A stretch of DNA of 64,000 nucleotides from the NCBI GenBank assembly GCA_026129335.1, contig JAHCIH010000006.1, forward strand, positions 44,447 through 108,446, written 5' to 3'. Numbering within the stretch: position 1 is the stretch's first letter; each line of letters opens with the position of its first letter. A model generated the notes under the pieces. That model did not search any database and was not told where the DNA came from. It saw only the letters and a list, made by a program, of their open reading frames with translations. A program made the position numbers and the translations under genes. Below are positions 43,661 to 52,413 of this stretch, one piece after another. Source of the DNA: Anaerolineales bacterium (GTDB lineage Bacteria > Chloroflexota > Anaerolineae > Anaerolineales > UBA11579).

Positions 43661-45332
43661 TGCCTTTCATTTTCTCCAAAATCCCCATCAACTCTTCGTC
43701 GCCGGAGGCGGGCGGTCGCCAGTCTACATGTACAGCTTCGGCGTCTTGGGCGACAAGGCTGTCGTAGAAGCTTTCCACGCCCACGTTGATCACCGCCAAC
43801 GGCTCGGCAAAAGGCTGCGGAGTGGTTTCGGTCACCGGCGCCCGCGTCAGGCGGCCGATGATGTGCTCCAAAGTCGGTGTAATTTCGCGGAAGACGGTCG
43901 CGCCGGCCTTGCTCAGCTGCTTGCTTTGCTGCTCAATATCCTGCGGGTCTTCGTCTGTACCCACCAGCAGCACGACGAACTCCAGGTCTTTGCGCGCTTT
44001 GCGGGCGGCGGCGATGGCCGGAGCCAGCTCGGAGGCTGGGTCGGCGTGCGCGCCTTCGCCCAGCACCACGTCCAGCAATATCAGGCTGGCCTGTGGGTCG
44101 GCGGCTTCTTGTTTGAGCCTGCGCAGGCGTAAGTCGTTGTCCATCATTGGATGCAGGCGGCCCACGGTGAACTCGTCTTCGCCCAGATCGAGAATGGTGT
44201 GCCCTTGGCTGTGATGCACATCGGTCAACTTCTCCTCACTACGCATAGCCACGTTAGAGAATAAAGGAGTAAGAAATAAATTCAGCCCCAAGAAAACCTC
44301 AGAGGCCAGCGTACCGCCGCTGAACAGGCCGCGCAAATGGCCGCTCAACGGTTTGGCCTTCTTGGATGGGGCGGCGCTTTGATTACCCAGGCTCAGCTCT
44401 ACGGCCAGCCTGGCGGCGTGGTCCAGCCCCGAGGCGAAGTGCAGGTTGTGCAGGCGCTGCGCAGGAGCAGGAAAGCCCAGGAAGCAGACCACCACCGGCT
44501 TGCCAGCCCCCAGGGCGGCGGCCAGCAAGCGGCCTGCGACGGCCGCATCGGGCGGCTTGGAGACCAGGACAATCACGCGAGTATCAGCATCCGCGGCCAG
44601 GTAGGCCAGCCCCTGCTGCGTGCTGGCCCCGCCTACATCTGCTTTCAGGTCGCGGCCGCCAGTGCCGATGGCCTGCGACACCCCGCCGCCCAGGTTGTGG
44701 ATGGCGGCGGTGACGCTCTGTAAGCCTGTGCCAGAGGCGGCCACGAGGCCAATCGGGCCGCGGCGCACGCGGTTGGCAAAGCCGAGGCCGATGCCGTTGA
44801 CAATCGCTGTGCCGCAGTCTGGCCCCATCACCAGCAGCCCCGCCTCAGCAGCTTTTTGCTTGAGCTTAATCTCATCTTCGACGGAGACGTTGTCACTGTA
44901 CAGGAAGACGTGCTTGCCCAGCTCCAGCGCTTCTTCGGCCACGCCGGCTGCATAGCGACCCGGCACGGACACGGAGACCCACTCGGCGGCAGGCAAGGCC
45001 TTGGCTGCGCCCGCCAGGCTGCGCGGGCGGAAGCTGCCCGCCACCGCGGCGCTGCTGCGGCGCTTGAGCAGTTCATCCACCTGGGCCAGCGCACCGGCGG
45101 CTTTGGCCGCGCTGGCCGCCTTGACCACGATGAGCAAGTCTTCCGGCTTGGCCGCTTTGCCGTCGGCGGTCAGCAGCTGGCTGTCGGCGAGCAGTTCCAG
45201 GTTGGCGGGGGTGGCCATGACCACGCCGGCATCTTCCACGCCGGGCAGCGCCAGCAGGTTGCGCTGCAGCTGCATCAGCACCACCGAGTCGTAATAGGCG
45301 CCGGAGCGGATTTCGCTCTGGGTGACGCTCAT
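43656..45332 (-). CDS. allF: FdrA/AllF family, oxamate carbamoyltransferase component
   Basis: 558 residues related to acyl-CoA synthetase (succinyl-CoA ligase alpha-like) folds. It has GPDCGTAIVNGIGLGFAN, GLVAASGTGLQSVTAAIHNLGGG, AIGTGGRDLKADVGGAS and GLFSGGTLASEV. E. coli FdrA (AllF) is the third component of oxamate carbamoyltransferase. The ATG at 45332 overlaps the stop of the amidase gene (ATGA), indicating coupling. A longer frame upstream is Arg/Pro-rich and not conserved. Confidence 0.88.
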   Translation of the reverse strand: MSVTQSEIRSGAYYDSVVLMQLQRNLLALPGVEDAGVVMATPANLELLADSQLLTADGKAAKPEDLLIVVKAASAAKAAGALAQVDELLKRRSSAAVAGSFRPRSLAGAAKALPAAEWVSVSVPGRYAAGVAEEALELGKHVFLYSDNVSVEDEIKLKQKAAEAGLLVMGPDCGTAIVNGIGLGFANRVRRGPIGLVAASGTGLQSVTAAIHNLGGGVSQAIGTGGRDLKADVGGASTQQGLAYLAADADTRVIVLVSKPPDAAVAGRLLAAALGAGKPVVVCFLGFPAPAQRLHNLHFASGLDHAARLAVELSLGNQSAAPSKKAKPLSGHLRGLFSGGTLASEVFLGLNLFLTPLFSNVAMRSEEKLTDVHHSQGHTILDLGEDEFTVGRLHPMMDNDLRLRRLKQEAADPQASLILLDVVLGEGAHADPASELAPAIAAARKARKDLEFVVLLVGTDEDPQDIEQQSKQLSKAGATVFREITPTLEHIIGRLTRAPVTETTPQPFAEPLAVINVGVESFYDSLVAQDAEAVHVDWRPPASGDEELMGILEKMKGR

Positions 45333-46576
45333 GCCGGCTCCGCCAGGGCGGCTTCGATGTCGGCGCCCCAGGCCAGCAGGCTCTCGTCGCCGCCGAAGTC
45401 GGCGACCAGCTGGATGCCCAGCGGCAGCCCGGCGGCGTTCTTGCCCGCCGGCAAGCCTAGGCTGGGCAGGCCTGCTTGCGTCCAGGGCAGGCTCATGATC
45501 GGGTCGCCGGTGTTGAGCAGGCCGGCAGGCGCCGCGCCAGGCGCGCCGGGGGTCAGCCACAGGTCAATGGCGTGGATGCGCATTTGCGTGCTCAGCGTGT
45601 GGCGCAGGTTGAGCGCGGCGGCGCGCGCATTCTCCAACGCACGGTGCGCAATGGCCCGGCCTTCGCGGATTAGCGCCACGGTGCGGGGATGGTAGAGGTG
45701 GCTGTGTTCGCGGAACCAACCTGCGTGCGTCGCCGTGGCTTCGGCGGCCAGCACGAGTTGGTGGCGTTGGCGAATGGCGCCCAAGTCGCCGAAGGGATCC
45801 AGGCGGCGCACCCAATAGCCAGCGCGTTGCAGTTTGGCGACCTCCTCTTCGAAACGGGCCAGCATTTCCTCGTCCGCCTGGCGCAAATATTCACCGTTGG
45901 CTACGGCCAGCACGGGTTTCTGATCACTGGCGGATGCATTGGCCCAGTCGCTGCACAGCAGCGCGGCCGCCGGCGTGATCGCCGCCGCGCTGCGTCCGAA
46001 CAGCCCCACATGGTCGAAGCTGGGCGCCAGTGGGATGACGCCATCGGCGGGGATGCGGCCATGGCTGGGCTTGAAACCGGCCACCCCACAGAACGACGCC
46101 GGGCGGAGGATGGAGCCAATAGTCTGTGTGCCCAGGGCCAGGTCGGCGAGGCCGGCGGCCACCGCAGCGGCGGAACCGCTGCTGGAGCCGCCCGGCGTGT
46201 GCGCCGGGTTGTGCGGGTTGCGCGCCGGCCCGGGGGCGAAATAGGCGAACTCGGTGGTCACGCTTTTGCCCACCACCAGCATGCCGGCTTCTTTCAGCTT
46301 GGTCACACTGCTGGCCTCGCGGCCGGCCAGCTCACGGATGGGCAGGCGGCTGCCGGCGCGGGTCGGCAGGCCGTCCACGTGAAAAATGTCTTTGACCGCC
46401 AGCAACTGCCCGCGCAGCGGGCCAGGCTCGCCAGCGTCAATGCCGGCTGCAGCACGGCGCAAGCGCTCGAAGCGCTCCGGCTCTTCCAGATAGGCATGCA
46501 GCCGGGCGTTCTTCTGGGGGAAATCCGCTTCGAGGGCGGCCAGGTGCATGGAGAGGGTGGCTTCGCGTTCGGGCAT
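45329..46576 (-). CDS. Amidase signature family hydrolase
   Basis: 415 residues with the Ser-cisSer-Lys triad region: lysine in LLAVKDIFHVDG, GGSSSGSAAAVAAG and the nucleophile region GTQTIGSILRPASFCG. Members hydrolyse amides, ureido acids and biurets. The gene begins 1 nt after the 2Fe-2S subunit and overlaps fdrA, so it is inside the hydroxylase operon and probably acts on a product of the same pathway. Substrate not predictable from sequence. Confidence 0.88.
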   Translation of the reverse strand: MPEREATLSMHLAALEADFPQKNARLHAYLEEPERFERLRRAAAGIDAGEPGPLRGQLLAVKDIFHVDGLPTRAGSRLPIRELAGREASSVTKLKEAGMLVVGKSVTTEFAYFAPGPARNPHNPAHTPGGSSSGSAAAVAAGLADLALGTQTIGSILRPASFCGVAGFKPSHGRIPADGVIPLAPSFDHVGLFGRSAAAITPAAALLCSDWANASASDQKPVLAVANGEYLRQADEEMLARFEEEVAKLQRAGYWVRRLDPFGDLGAIRQRHQLVLAAEATATHAGWFREHSHLYHPRTVALIREGRAIAHRALENARAAALNLRHTLSTQMRIHAIDLWLTPGAPGAAPAGLLNTGDPIMSLPWTQAGLPSLGLPAGKNAAGLPLGIQLVADFGGDESLLAWGADIEAALAEPA

Positions 46577-46577
46577 A

Positions 46578-47063
46578 TCAGGCCCCGTTGTGCATCTTCT
46601 TGGCGGCCAGCAAGGCGGCGTCCACAATGTGCTGGTATCCGGTGCAGCGGCACAGGTTGCCAGAGATGGCTTCGCGCACCTCGTGTTCCGTGGGGTTGGG
46701 GTGCTCTTGCAAGTAGGGGAGTAGGGTCATCAGGATGCCCGGCGTGCAAAAGCCGCATTGCAGGCCGTGCGCCTCCCAGAAGGCCTCCTGCAGCGGGTGC
46801 AGGTTCTTTTCGTCGGAAGCGAGGCCCTCGACGGTGGTCAATTCGTGGCCATCTGCCTGCACGGCGAGCATGATGCAGGAACGTACCGGCTGGCCATCCA
46901 GGAGGATGGTGCACGCGCCGCAAACGCCATGCTCGCAGCCCACGTGCGTGCCGCTGAGCCCGGCCACCTGGCGGATGTAATCCGCCAGCAGCAGGCGCGG
47001 CTCCACCTCGCTCTGGTAAGACTTGCCGTTGATGCTCAGCGTGATGGAATAGGTGTCGCTCAT
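46578..47063 (-). CDS. Molybdenum hydroxylase 2Fe-2S subunit
   Basis: 161 residues with two iron-sulfur sites: the plant-type GCEHGVCGACTILLDG and the helical domain CGFCTPG ... CRCTGYQHIVDA. It relays electrons between the molybdenum site and FAD. The start overlaps the FAD subunit stop by 4 nt. Confidence 0.94.
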   Translation of the reverse strand: MSDTYSITLSINGKSYQSEVEPRLLLADYIRQVAGLSGTHVGCEHGVCGACTILLDGQPVRSCIMLAVQADGHELTTVEGLASDEKNLHPLQEAFWEAHGLQCGFCTPGILMTLLPYLQEHPNPTEHEVREAISGNLCRCTGYQHIVDAALLAAKKMHNGA

Positions 47064-47947
47064 TTCGCTTTGGCGGCTTTCTTGGGGATGCGACTCAGCG
47101 CCAGGTTCAGGGCGCGCTGGGTAAGCACGCCGGAGAGATGGCGCTGGAAATCGGGAGTGGCGTGCAAGTTGCCGAAGGGCTGCATGTCGACCTGACTGGC
47201 AATTTGAGCGGCTTCGGCAAAAGCTTCCTCACTGGGCTTTTTGCCTACCAGGCTGGCGACGGCTTGCGTCGCCTCCAAGGGGCCGTCGCCCACGTTCAGG
47301 TAGACCAGCCGCGCTTCGCTGCAGGCGCCGTTTTCGTCCAAGGCGAGCACCGCGGCCAGGCCGGCCATGGCGTAGTCGCCGTGGCGGCGGGCCACTTCCA
47401 GGAAGGCGTATCCGGTGCGCTCCCTGGCCAGCGGAAACTCCACCGCGGTGAGCAGTTCGTCGGCGGAGAGCGCCGTGGTGAATAAGCCGGCGAAGAACTG
47501 CTGCGCCTCTATCCAACGTTGGCCCGATTGGCTCTGAGCCAGCATGCGGGCGCGCAGCGCCAAGCAGACCACGGGCAACTCAGCAGCGGGGTCGGCGTGG
47601 GCCACGCTGCCGCCGATGGTGCCGCGGTTGCGGATTTGCGGGTGGGCGATGTTGGGGATCGCTTCGTGCAGTAGAGGCGTGTGCTGCGCCACCAGCGCGT
47701 CTTTCTCGGCGGCGGACTGCGCGGTCATGCCACCGATGGTCAGCGCGCCGTTGGCGCGGATGCCGCGCAGTTCGGGGATGCGGTTCAGGTCAATCAGGAT
47801 GCTCGGCTGGGCTACGCGGAAGTTCATCGCCGGGATCAGGCTTTGGCCACCGGCCAGCGGCTTGGCTTCGTCACCATGCTGAGCTTTCAATTCCAGCGCG
47901 GCTTCCAGGCTGTCGGGTGCAAAGTATTTGAACGGAGCAGGTTTCAT
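47060..47947 (-). CDS. Molybdenum hydroxylase FAD-binding subunit
   Basis: 295 residues of the CoxM/XdhB type. FAD-binding motifs are AGGQSLIPAMNFR and TIGGSVAHADPAAELP; a CO-dehydrogenase C-terminal domain follows (~175-285). It is first in the eight-gene operon. A promoter-like TTGCCC-17-TACAAT lies just upstream, leaving a 5' UTR of only about 6 nt. Confidence 0.94.
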   Translation of the reverse strand: MKPAPFKYFAPDSLEAALELKAQHGDEAKPLAGGQSLIPAMNFRVAQPSILIDLNRIPELRGIRANGALTIGGMTAQSAAEKDALVAQHTPLLHEAIPNIAHPQIRNRGTIGGSVAHADPAAELPVVCLALRARMLAQSQSGQRWIEAQQFFAGLFTTALSADELLTAVEFPLARERTGYAFLEVARRHGDYAMAGLAAVLALDENGACSEARLVYLNVGDGPLEATQAVASLVGKKPSEEAFAEAAQIASQVDMQPFGNLHATPDFQRHLSGVLTQRALNLALSRIPKKAAKAK

Positions 47948-47959
47948 GGTGGCCCGCCC

Positions 47960-47988
47960 ATTGTAGTCCGGTGGGGGAGTGCGGGCAA
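47960..47988 (-). promoter_or_regulatory. Promoter of the hydroxylase/transcarbamoylase operon
   Basis: TTGCCC (47988-47983), 17 bp, TACAAT (47965-47960). The spacer contains GCACTCCCCCAC, shared with the promoter at 52385-52413. The -35 lies next to the xdhC stop, so this splits the region into two transcription units. Confidence 0.6.
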
Positions 47989-47989
47989 G

Positions 47990-49006
47990 CTAATTGCTTG
48001 CGCCTTCGCCGCGATACACGGCGACCACTTCGGCCATGATGGCCAGGGCAATCTCTTCGGGAGTCTTGGCGCCGATGCTCAGCCCGATGGGGGCGTGCAG
48101 CCGCTCCAGGGCCGTCTCGCTGACGCCGGCATCCAGCAGGCGCTGGCGGCGCTTGGCCTGGTTCTTCCGGCTGCCCAGCGCGCCCACGTAGAAACAATCA
48201 CTGTTCAAGGCGGCGATCAACGCCGGGTCATCTATCTTGGGGTCGTGTCCCAGGGCGGCCACGGCGGTGGATGGGTTCAGCTCGATTTGCTCGAAGGCTT
48301 TGCCCGGCCAGAGCTGCAGCAGTGTATCGGCGTGGGCGAAGCGCTCCGGCGAGGCGAACATCCGCCGGGGGTCGATCACCACGCTGCGATAGCTGAGCGT
48401 ATTGGCCAGATGGGCCAGGGCGACGGCCACATGCCCGCCGCCGATCATCACCACGGTGGGTGCGGGCGGCAGGGGATGGCTGAAGACTTCGTTCTCGCCG
48501 TGGGTCAGGATCTCGGGCAGCCGCCCCGCAAGCGGAGCCTGCACACCCAAGGGACCGTTGGTGCTGGCGATGACCTTGCCTTGCTCGTCGAGCAGCTCCT
48601 GGTGGCCGAGCTTGTCGGCCTCTCCGGTGAGCAGCGTGTTCAGCTGGCTGTGTTGCTGGTTTTGCAGCCGGGGCAGCAGCGCGGAGAAGATCTGCGGATC
48701 AGCACGCTCGACGAAGATATCGATCTCGCCGCCGCAGGCCAGGCCCACGCCCCAGGCGGTGTCGTCGTCCACACTGTAGTGCAGGCGCTGCGGCGCGCCG
48801 GTTTGGATGACTTGCTTGGCCGCGTCGATCACGGCGCCTTCCACACAGCCGCCGCTCACCGAGCCCACCAGACTGCCTTGCTCGTTGATCGCCATGGTGG
48901 AGCCGGGGCCGCGCGGAGCCGAGCCCCAGGTGGAAATCACGGTGGCGATGGCCACACGTTCGCCGGCATCCAGCCAGGTGGCCAGGTCCGGCAACAGTTC
49001 ACGCAT
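47990..49006 (-). CDS. XdhC-family molybdenum hydroxylase maturation factor
   Basis: 338 residues. An N-terminal XdhC/CoxI domain (GERVAIATVISTWGSAPRGPGSTMAI, GSVSGGCVEGAVIDAA) and a C-terminal Rossmann domain (TVVMIGGGHVAVALAHLANTLSY ... VGALGSRKNQAKRRQRLLDAGV). XdhC proteins bind the molybdenum cofactor, promote its sulfuration and insert it into the hydroxylase. It follows CoxG by 8 nt, directly before the structural operon. Confidence 0.93.
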   Translation of the reverse strand: MRELLPDLATWLDAGERVAIATVISTWGSAPRGPGSTMAINEQGSLVGSVSGGCVEGAVIDAAKQVIQTGAPQRLHYSVDDDTAWGVGLACGGEIDIFVERADPQIFSALLPRLQNQQHSQLNTLLTGEADKLGHQELLDEQGKVIASTNGPLGVQAPLAGRLPEILTHGENEVFSHPLPPAPTVVMIGGGHVAVALAHLANTLSYRSVVIDPRRMFASPERFAHADTLLQLWPGKAFEQIELNPSTAVAALGHDPKIDDPALIAALNSDCFYVGALGSRKNQAKRRQRLLDAGVSETALERLHAPIGLSIGAKTPEEIALAIMAEVVAVYRGEGASN

Positions 49007-49014
49007 GCCTTATT

Positions 49015-49458
49015 TTACGCCTCGATGCGCTGTTTGACGCAGTCGAAGAATTCCCCGCTCATCTTTTGGGTGACGCTGCCCATCATGCGCGAAGCCAGGC
49101 TGGCAATGGTGCCGAGTACGTTTACCTCAGCGGTCCAGTCCAGCGTGGTGCCGCCATCCGGCGCGTCGCTTAACTTCATCTCGGCGCTGACTTCGGCGGC
49201 GCTGCCTGGGGCCGAACCGCGGCCCTTGAGCACGGCGCGGTCGGGCGGCTCCAGGGTGACGAACTCGATGTCGCCAGTGAAAGATACCTTGAGGTTACCC
49301 AAGCCCACCGAGCCGACCGCGCGGAACTTCTTGTCAGCTTCGACGACTTCCATGCTCTCCAGCCCGGGCGCGCAGGCGGCCACGAACTCGGCGTCGGTGA
49401 GGCTTTCCCAGACTTTTTGGCGGGAGGCGTTAATTGTCGTAGTACCGTTGACCTGCAT
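49015..49458 (-). CDS. CoxG-like SRPBCC protein
   Basis: 147 residues with the CoxG pattern NASRQKVWESLTDAEFVAACAPGLESMEVV and a hydrophobic C-terminal helix (TIASLASRMMGSVTQKM). CoxG proteins anchor CO-dehydrogenase-type enzymes to the membrane and bind quinone, which suggests that the hydroxylase here is membrane-coupled. TAGGAG lies before the ATG. Confidence 0.9.
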   Translation of the reverse strand: MQVNGTTTINASRQKVWESLTDAEFVAACAPGLESMEVVEADKKFRAVGSVGLGNLKVSFTGDIEFVTLEPPDRAVLKGRGSAPGSAAEVSAEMKLSDAPDGGTTLDWTAEVNVLGTIASLASRMMGSVTQKMSGEFFDCVKQRIEA

Positions 49459-49522
49459 GCTTTTATTCTCCTAAAACACATTTAATGCGCATAGCCATTC
49501 CCATTCAAAAGAAAAAATCAAA

Positions 49523-50209
49523 CTATCCACCTGGAACAAGCAGCTCCGCTACGCGGGGATGGTCTTTGTATACCCCGCGGTAGCGCTCGGGCAGCAGGGC
49601 GGCGATGCGCGACATCATCTCGTCGGTGCACTGGCGGAAATATTCATCCCGGCCGCTTTTGGGCATCGGCGGTAGGGTGAAAGGCTCGCCAACGACGATG
49701 CGCACAAGGGGGCGGCGGAAGCGGCGCAGCTGCTCTTTGACCACGCGGTCTTCGCTGCCGGTAACCGCAGCCGGGATCACCGTGGCCCCGGAGCGGGCCG
49801 CCAGGAAGGCGGCGCCCGGCTTGCCCTCCAGCAGGGCTTCCGTGGTGCTGCGGGTGCCCTCGGGGGCCACCAGCAGCATGCCGCCGCGCTCCAGCCGGCG
49901 TAGCACCTCTTTCAGCGTGCCGAAATCGGCCTCGTGGCGTTCGAGGAAGAGCATGTCCAGCGTCTTGACCATCCAGCGGTAGAAGGCGTATTCGCGGTAC
50001 TTTTCAGCCACCATGATGATCAGATCGTCTCGTTTGACCAGCGCCAGGCTGAGCGCGGCATCGAAGCGCCCCAGATGGTTGCTCACGCCGATGGTGGGGC
50101 CTTTGGCGTTCTGCAGCTTCTCAATGCCCTCCACCTCAATGCGCATCAGCGAGTGCACGACCAGGCTGATGACCACGCGAAAGATGCGCCGTTTTATTGT
50201 CAACCACAT
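49523..50209 (-). CDS. plsC: 1-acyl-sn-glycerol-3-phosphate acyltransferase family protein
   Basis: 228 residues with the acyltransferase motifs NHLGRFD (HxxxxD), FLERHEADFGTL and PEGTRSTTEALLEGKPGAAFLA. It acylates lysophosphatidic acid or a related lipid. An N-terminal amphipathic/hydrophobic helix ties it to the membrane. The start is 6 nt after the TerC gene. Confidence 0.85.
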   Translation of the reverse strand: MWLTIKRRIFRVVISLVVHSLMRIEVEGIEKLQNAKGPTIGVSNHLGRFDAALSLALVKRDDLIIMVAEKYREYAFYRWMVKTLDMLFLERHEADFGTLKEVLRRLERGGMLLVAPEGTRSTTEALLEGKPGAAFLAARSGATVIPAAVTGSEDRVVKEQLRRFRRPLVRIVVGEPFTLPPMPKSGRDEYFRQCTDEMMSRIAALLPERYRGVYKDHPRVAELLVPGG

Positions 50210-50215
50210 AAGCCG

Positions 50216-50974
50216 CTAAGCCTTTTTCTTCCGTGACACGTAGCGCCGGCGCAGCGTGACCGGTTCGGTTTTGTTGCGCAGGCGCAGGTTGAGGAACTCG
50301 ACGAAGACCGAAAAGCCCATCGCGAAGTAGATATAGCCTTTGGGGATGTGCTGGTGCATACCCTCGACGACCAGCGAAAAGCCGATGAGCAGCAGGAAGG
50401 CAAGGGCCAGCATCTTGATCGTGGGGTGTTTCTCCACGAATTCATTGATGCTGTTCACCGAAAGGATCATGATGATGATGGCGATGACGATGGCGGCGAC
50501 CATCACTGGCACGCTGTCTACCATGCCGACGGCGGTAATCACCGAGTCGATCGAGAAGACCAGATCGAGCAGGATGATCTGAGTGATCACGCCGCTAAAC
50601 GAGGCCACCACCTTGGCTTGGGCGTGCCCTTCCTTGCCTTCCAGCTTGTCGTGTATCTCGAAGGTGCTTTTGCCGATCAGGAAGAGACCGCCTACGACCA
50701 GGATGAGGTCCTTGCCCGAAACCGCCTGCTCAATCAGCGGCAGCACGAAAAGGGGCGTGGTGAGGCGGGTGATCCAGGCGATGGAGAGCAGCAGCAGGAT
50801 GCGACTGATCAGGGCAAGGGCCAGGCCGATTTGGCTGGCCACTTTCTGCTGCTGCTGCGGCAGCTTGCCGGCCAGGATGGAGATGAAGACCAGGTTGTCG
50901 ATGCCCAGCACGATCTCCAGCGAGGTCAGGGTGAGCAGGGCGATCCAGATTTCGGGGTTTGTGATCCAGTCCAT
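50216..50974 (-). CDS. TerC family integral membrane protein
   Basis: 252 residues, about seven membrane helices, with the TerC signature EIVLGIDNLVFISILAGKLP and LDLVFSIDSVITAVGMV. TerC/Alx proteins export manganese and help metallate exported enzymes. The C-terminus is basic (RRRYVSRKKK). A TATAAT (51011-51006) just upstream overlaps the end of the TSUP gene, suggesting a promoter for terC-plsC. Confidence 0.92.
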   Translation of the reverse strand: MDWITNPEIWIALLTLTSLEIVLGIDNLVFISILAGKLPQQQQKVASQIGLALALISRILLLLSIAWITRLTTPLFVLPLIEQAVSGKDLILVVGGLFLIGKSTFEIHDKLEGKEGHAQAKVVASFSGVITQIILLDLVFSIDSVITAVGMVDSVPVMVAAIVIAIIIMILSVNSINEFVEKHPTIKMLALAFLLLIGFSLVVEGMHQHIPKGYIYFAMGFSVFVEFLNLRLRNKTEPVTLRRRYVSRKKKA

Positions 50975-51013
50975 GGGTTAGCGCTCCGGCGAAGTAGCTG
51001 GGGAGATTATATA

Positions 51014-51805
51014 TCAGCCGCCCAAGCCCAACAGGCGGCCGATGAATTCGAAAGCGCCAAATAAGTACAGGGCGGAGAACGCCACGACGATGATCAGCAC
51101 CCAACGCACCCAGGCAGCGCCTTTGGTCACCGCCAGGCGGGCGGCAGCCCAGCCTCCGGCCATGTTGCCCAGACCCAGCAGCAGGCCAGCGCCCCAGTCC
51201 ACCTGGTTGTTGTTGGCGAAGATCAGCAGTGAGGAGATAGTGAACGCCAGCACGACGATGATCTTCACCGCGTTGGCGCGCACCAGGTCATAGCCCACCG
51301 AGAGCACAAGCGCGGCCAGCAGGAAGATGCCTACGCCAGCCTGGATGAAGCCGCCATAGACGCCAATGGCGAACAGGCTGGCGGCCTGCGGCCAGCTGAA
51401 ACCGCCGTCCAGCGACTGCATGCTGCCCTGCAGCCAGCGCTGCGGGCGCAACAGGAGCACGAAAAGCATCAGCACCATTACGGCGCCGATGACCAGCTCC
51501 ATCATCTCTTCGTCCAGGTTCACTGCAATCGAGGCGCCCAGGATGGAACCCAGCACCGCGGGGATGCTGAGCAACAGTGCACCGCGCAGGTCCAGTACCC
51601 GGCTGTGCTGGAAGCTCCAGCCGGCGGCCAGGTTCTGCAGCAGGATGCCGATGCGGTTGGTGCCGTTGGCCACCGGGGCCGGCAGGCCAAGGAAGATCAG
51701 CACCGGCAGCGAGATCAACGAGCCGCTGCCGGCCAGGGTGTTGATGACACCGCAAAGGAAGCCCGCGCCAACGACGAGGGCGTAGAGTGCCCAGGGGGTA
51801 TCCAA
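51014..51805 (-). CDS. TSUP family (TauE/SafE) membrane transporter
   Basis: 263 residues with eight or so membrane helices and the two family repeats (GVINTLAGSGSLISLPVLIFLGLP; FIQAGVGIFLLAAL). TSUP proteins export sulfite, sulfoacetate or related anions. The first codon is TTG at 51805, one nt after the previous stop; the ribosome site is poor, so translation may depend on coupling. Confidence 0.85.
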   Translation of the reverse strand: MDTPWALYALVVGAGFLCGVINTLAGSGSLISLPVLIFLGLPAPVANGTNRIGILLQNLAAGWSFQHSRVLDLRGALLLSIPAVLGSILGASIAVNLDEEMMELVIGAVMVLMLFVLLLRPQRWLQGSMQSLDGGFSWPQAASLFAIGVYGGFIQAGVGIFLLAALVLSVGYDLVRANAVKIIVVLAFTISSLLIFANNNQVDWGAGLLLGLGNMAGGWAAARLAVTKGAAWVRWVLIIVVAFSALYLFGAFEFIGRLLGLGG

Positions 51806-51806
51806 G

Positions 51807-52337
51807 TTATTGTCCGGCGATGGTGCGCTGGAGTTGGGTCAGGATGTTGACCAGCACTTCCAGGTCGCTCAGGGCTGCCAGGCTGTCGTCTGCAGCGATA
51901 TCGGTTTTGACCAGTTCCAGGCGGGCTTGCACGTCGGCCAATGTGTCCCCGTAGCGGTCACCCACCAGTTCAGTCAGCGCAGCCAGCGTGCGCTCAGAAC
52001 TGAGTAGCGCCGCCGAGGCACTCTCGGGCCGGTTGCGCATTAGCTCGAAGCGGGCTGTGTTGGCATCTGCCAGCAGGCTGTAGACCGATTGCAATGGCTG
52101 AGCAGCCTGCAAGGTGGCGATCTGCTGGTTGGCTGCGTCCAGATCGGTAGTGAGCTGGGCTATACGGGCATTCTGGGGAGCGATGACCATGAACCACACT
52201 AGCAACCCCGCCGCGGCCACAAAGAGCAGGAAAAAGAGCAAACCACGCAGCCAGCCGGGGATCCGGGAGCCGCCGCCCTGGTCCGCCTCATCTGCAAACA
52301 TCGCTTGTTTTTCTTGAATCGGGTCGTCTTGAGACAT
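51807..52337 (-). CDS. Single-pass membrane protein with coiled coil
   Basis: 176 residues starting MSQDDPIQEKQAM, with GGAGGAG before the ATG. An acidic N-terminus, one membrane helix (GLLFFLLFVAAAGLLVWFMV, ~33-52), then a heptad-like segment (LTTDLDAANQQIATLQAAQ) and a helical C-terminal half. No family recognised; the layout resembles uroporphyrin-methyltransferase-like HemX fragments or generic scaffold proteins. Probably co-transcribed with the TSUP gene from the promoter at 52385-52413. Confidence 0.6.
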   Translation of the reverse strand: MSQDDPIQEKQAMFADEADQGGGSRIPGWLRGLLFFLLFVAAAGLLVWFMVIAPQNARIAQLTTDLDAANQQIATLQAAQPLQSVYSLLADANTARFELMRNRPESASAALLSSERTLAALTELVGDRYGDTLADVQARLELVKTDIAADDSLAALSDLEVLVNILTQLQRTIAGQ

Positions 52338-52384
52338 TTCTCCTCCGCAGATAACTGCGCTAACGTATCTCGCATCCCCATTGT

Positions 52385-52413
52385 ACTGTAGCCCAGTGGG
52401 GGAGTGCGGACAA
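52385..52413 (-). promoter_or_regulatory. Promoter with conserved GCACTCCCCCAC spacer
   Basis: TTGTCC (52413-52408), 17 bp, TACAGT (52390-52385), with an alternative TACAAT 5 nt further on. The spacer matches that at 47966-47982 in 12 of its first 13 positions or more. Confidence 0.55.

Noticed and set aside
39208..47947. Aerobic CO dehydrogenase (form I)
   Set aside because: The large subunit has SPYRGAGRQ in place of the form I active-site loop AYxCSFR, so CO oxidation cannot be claimed.
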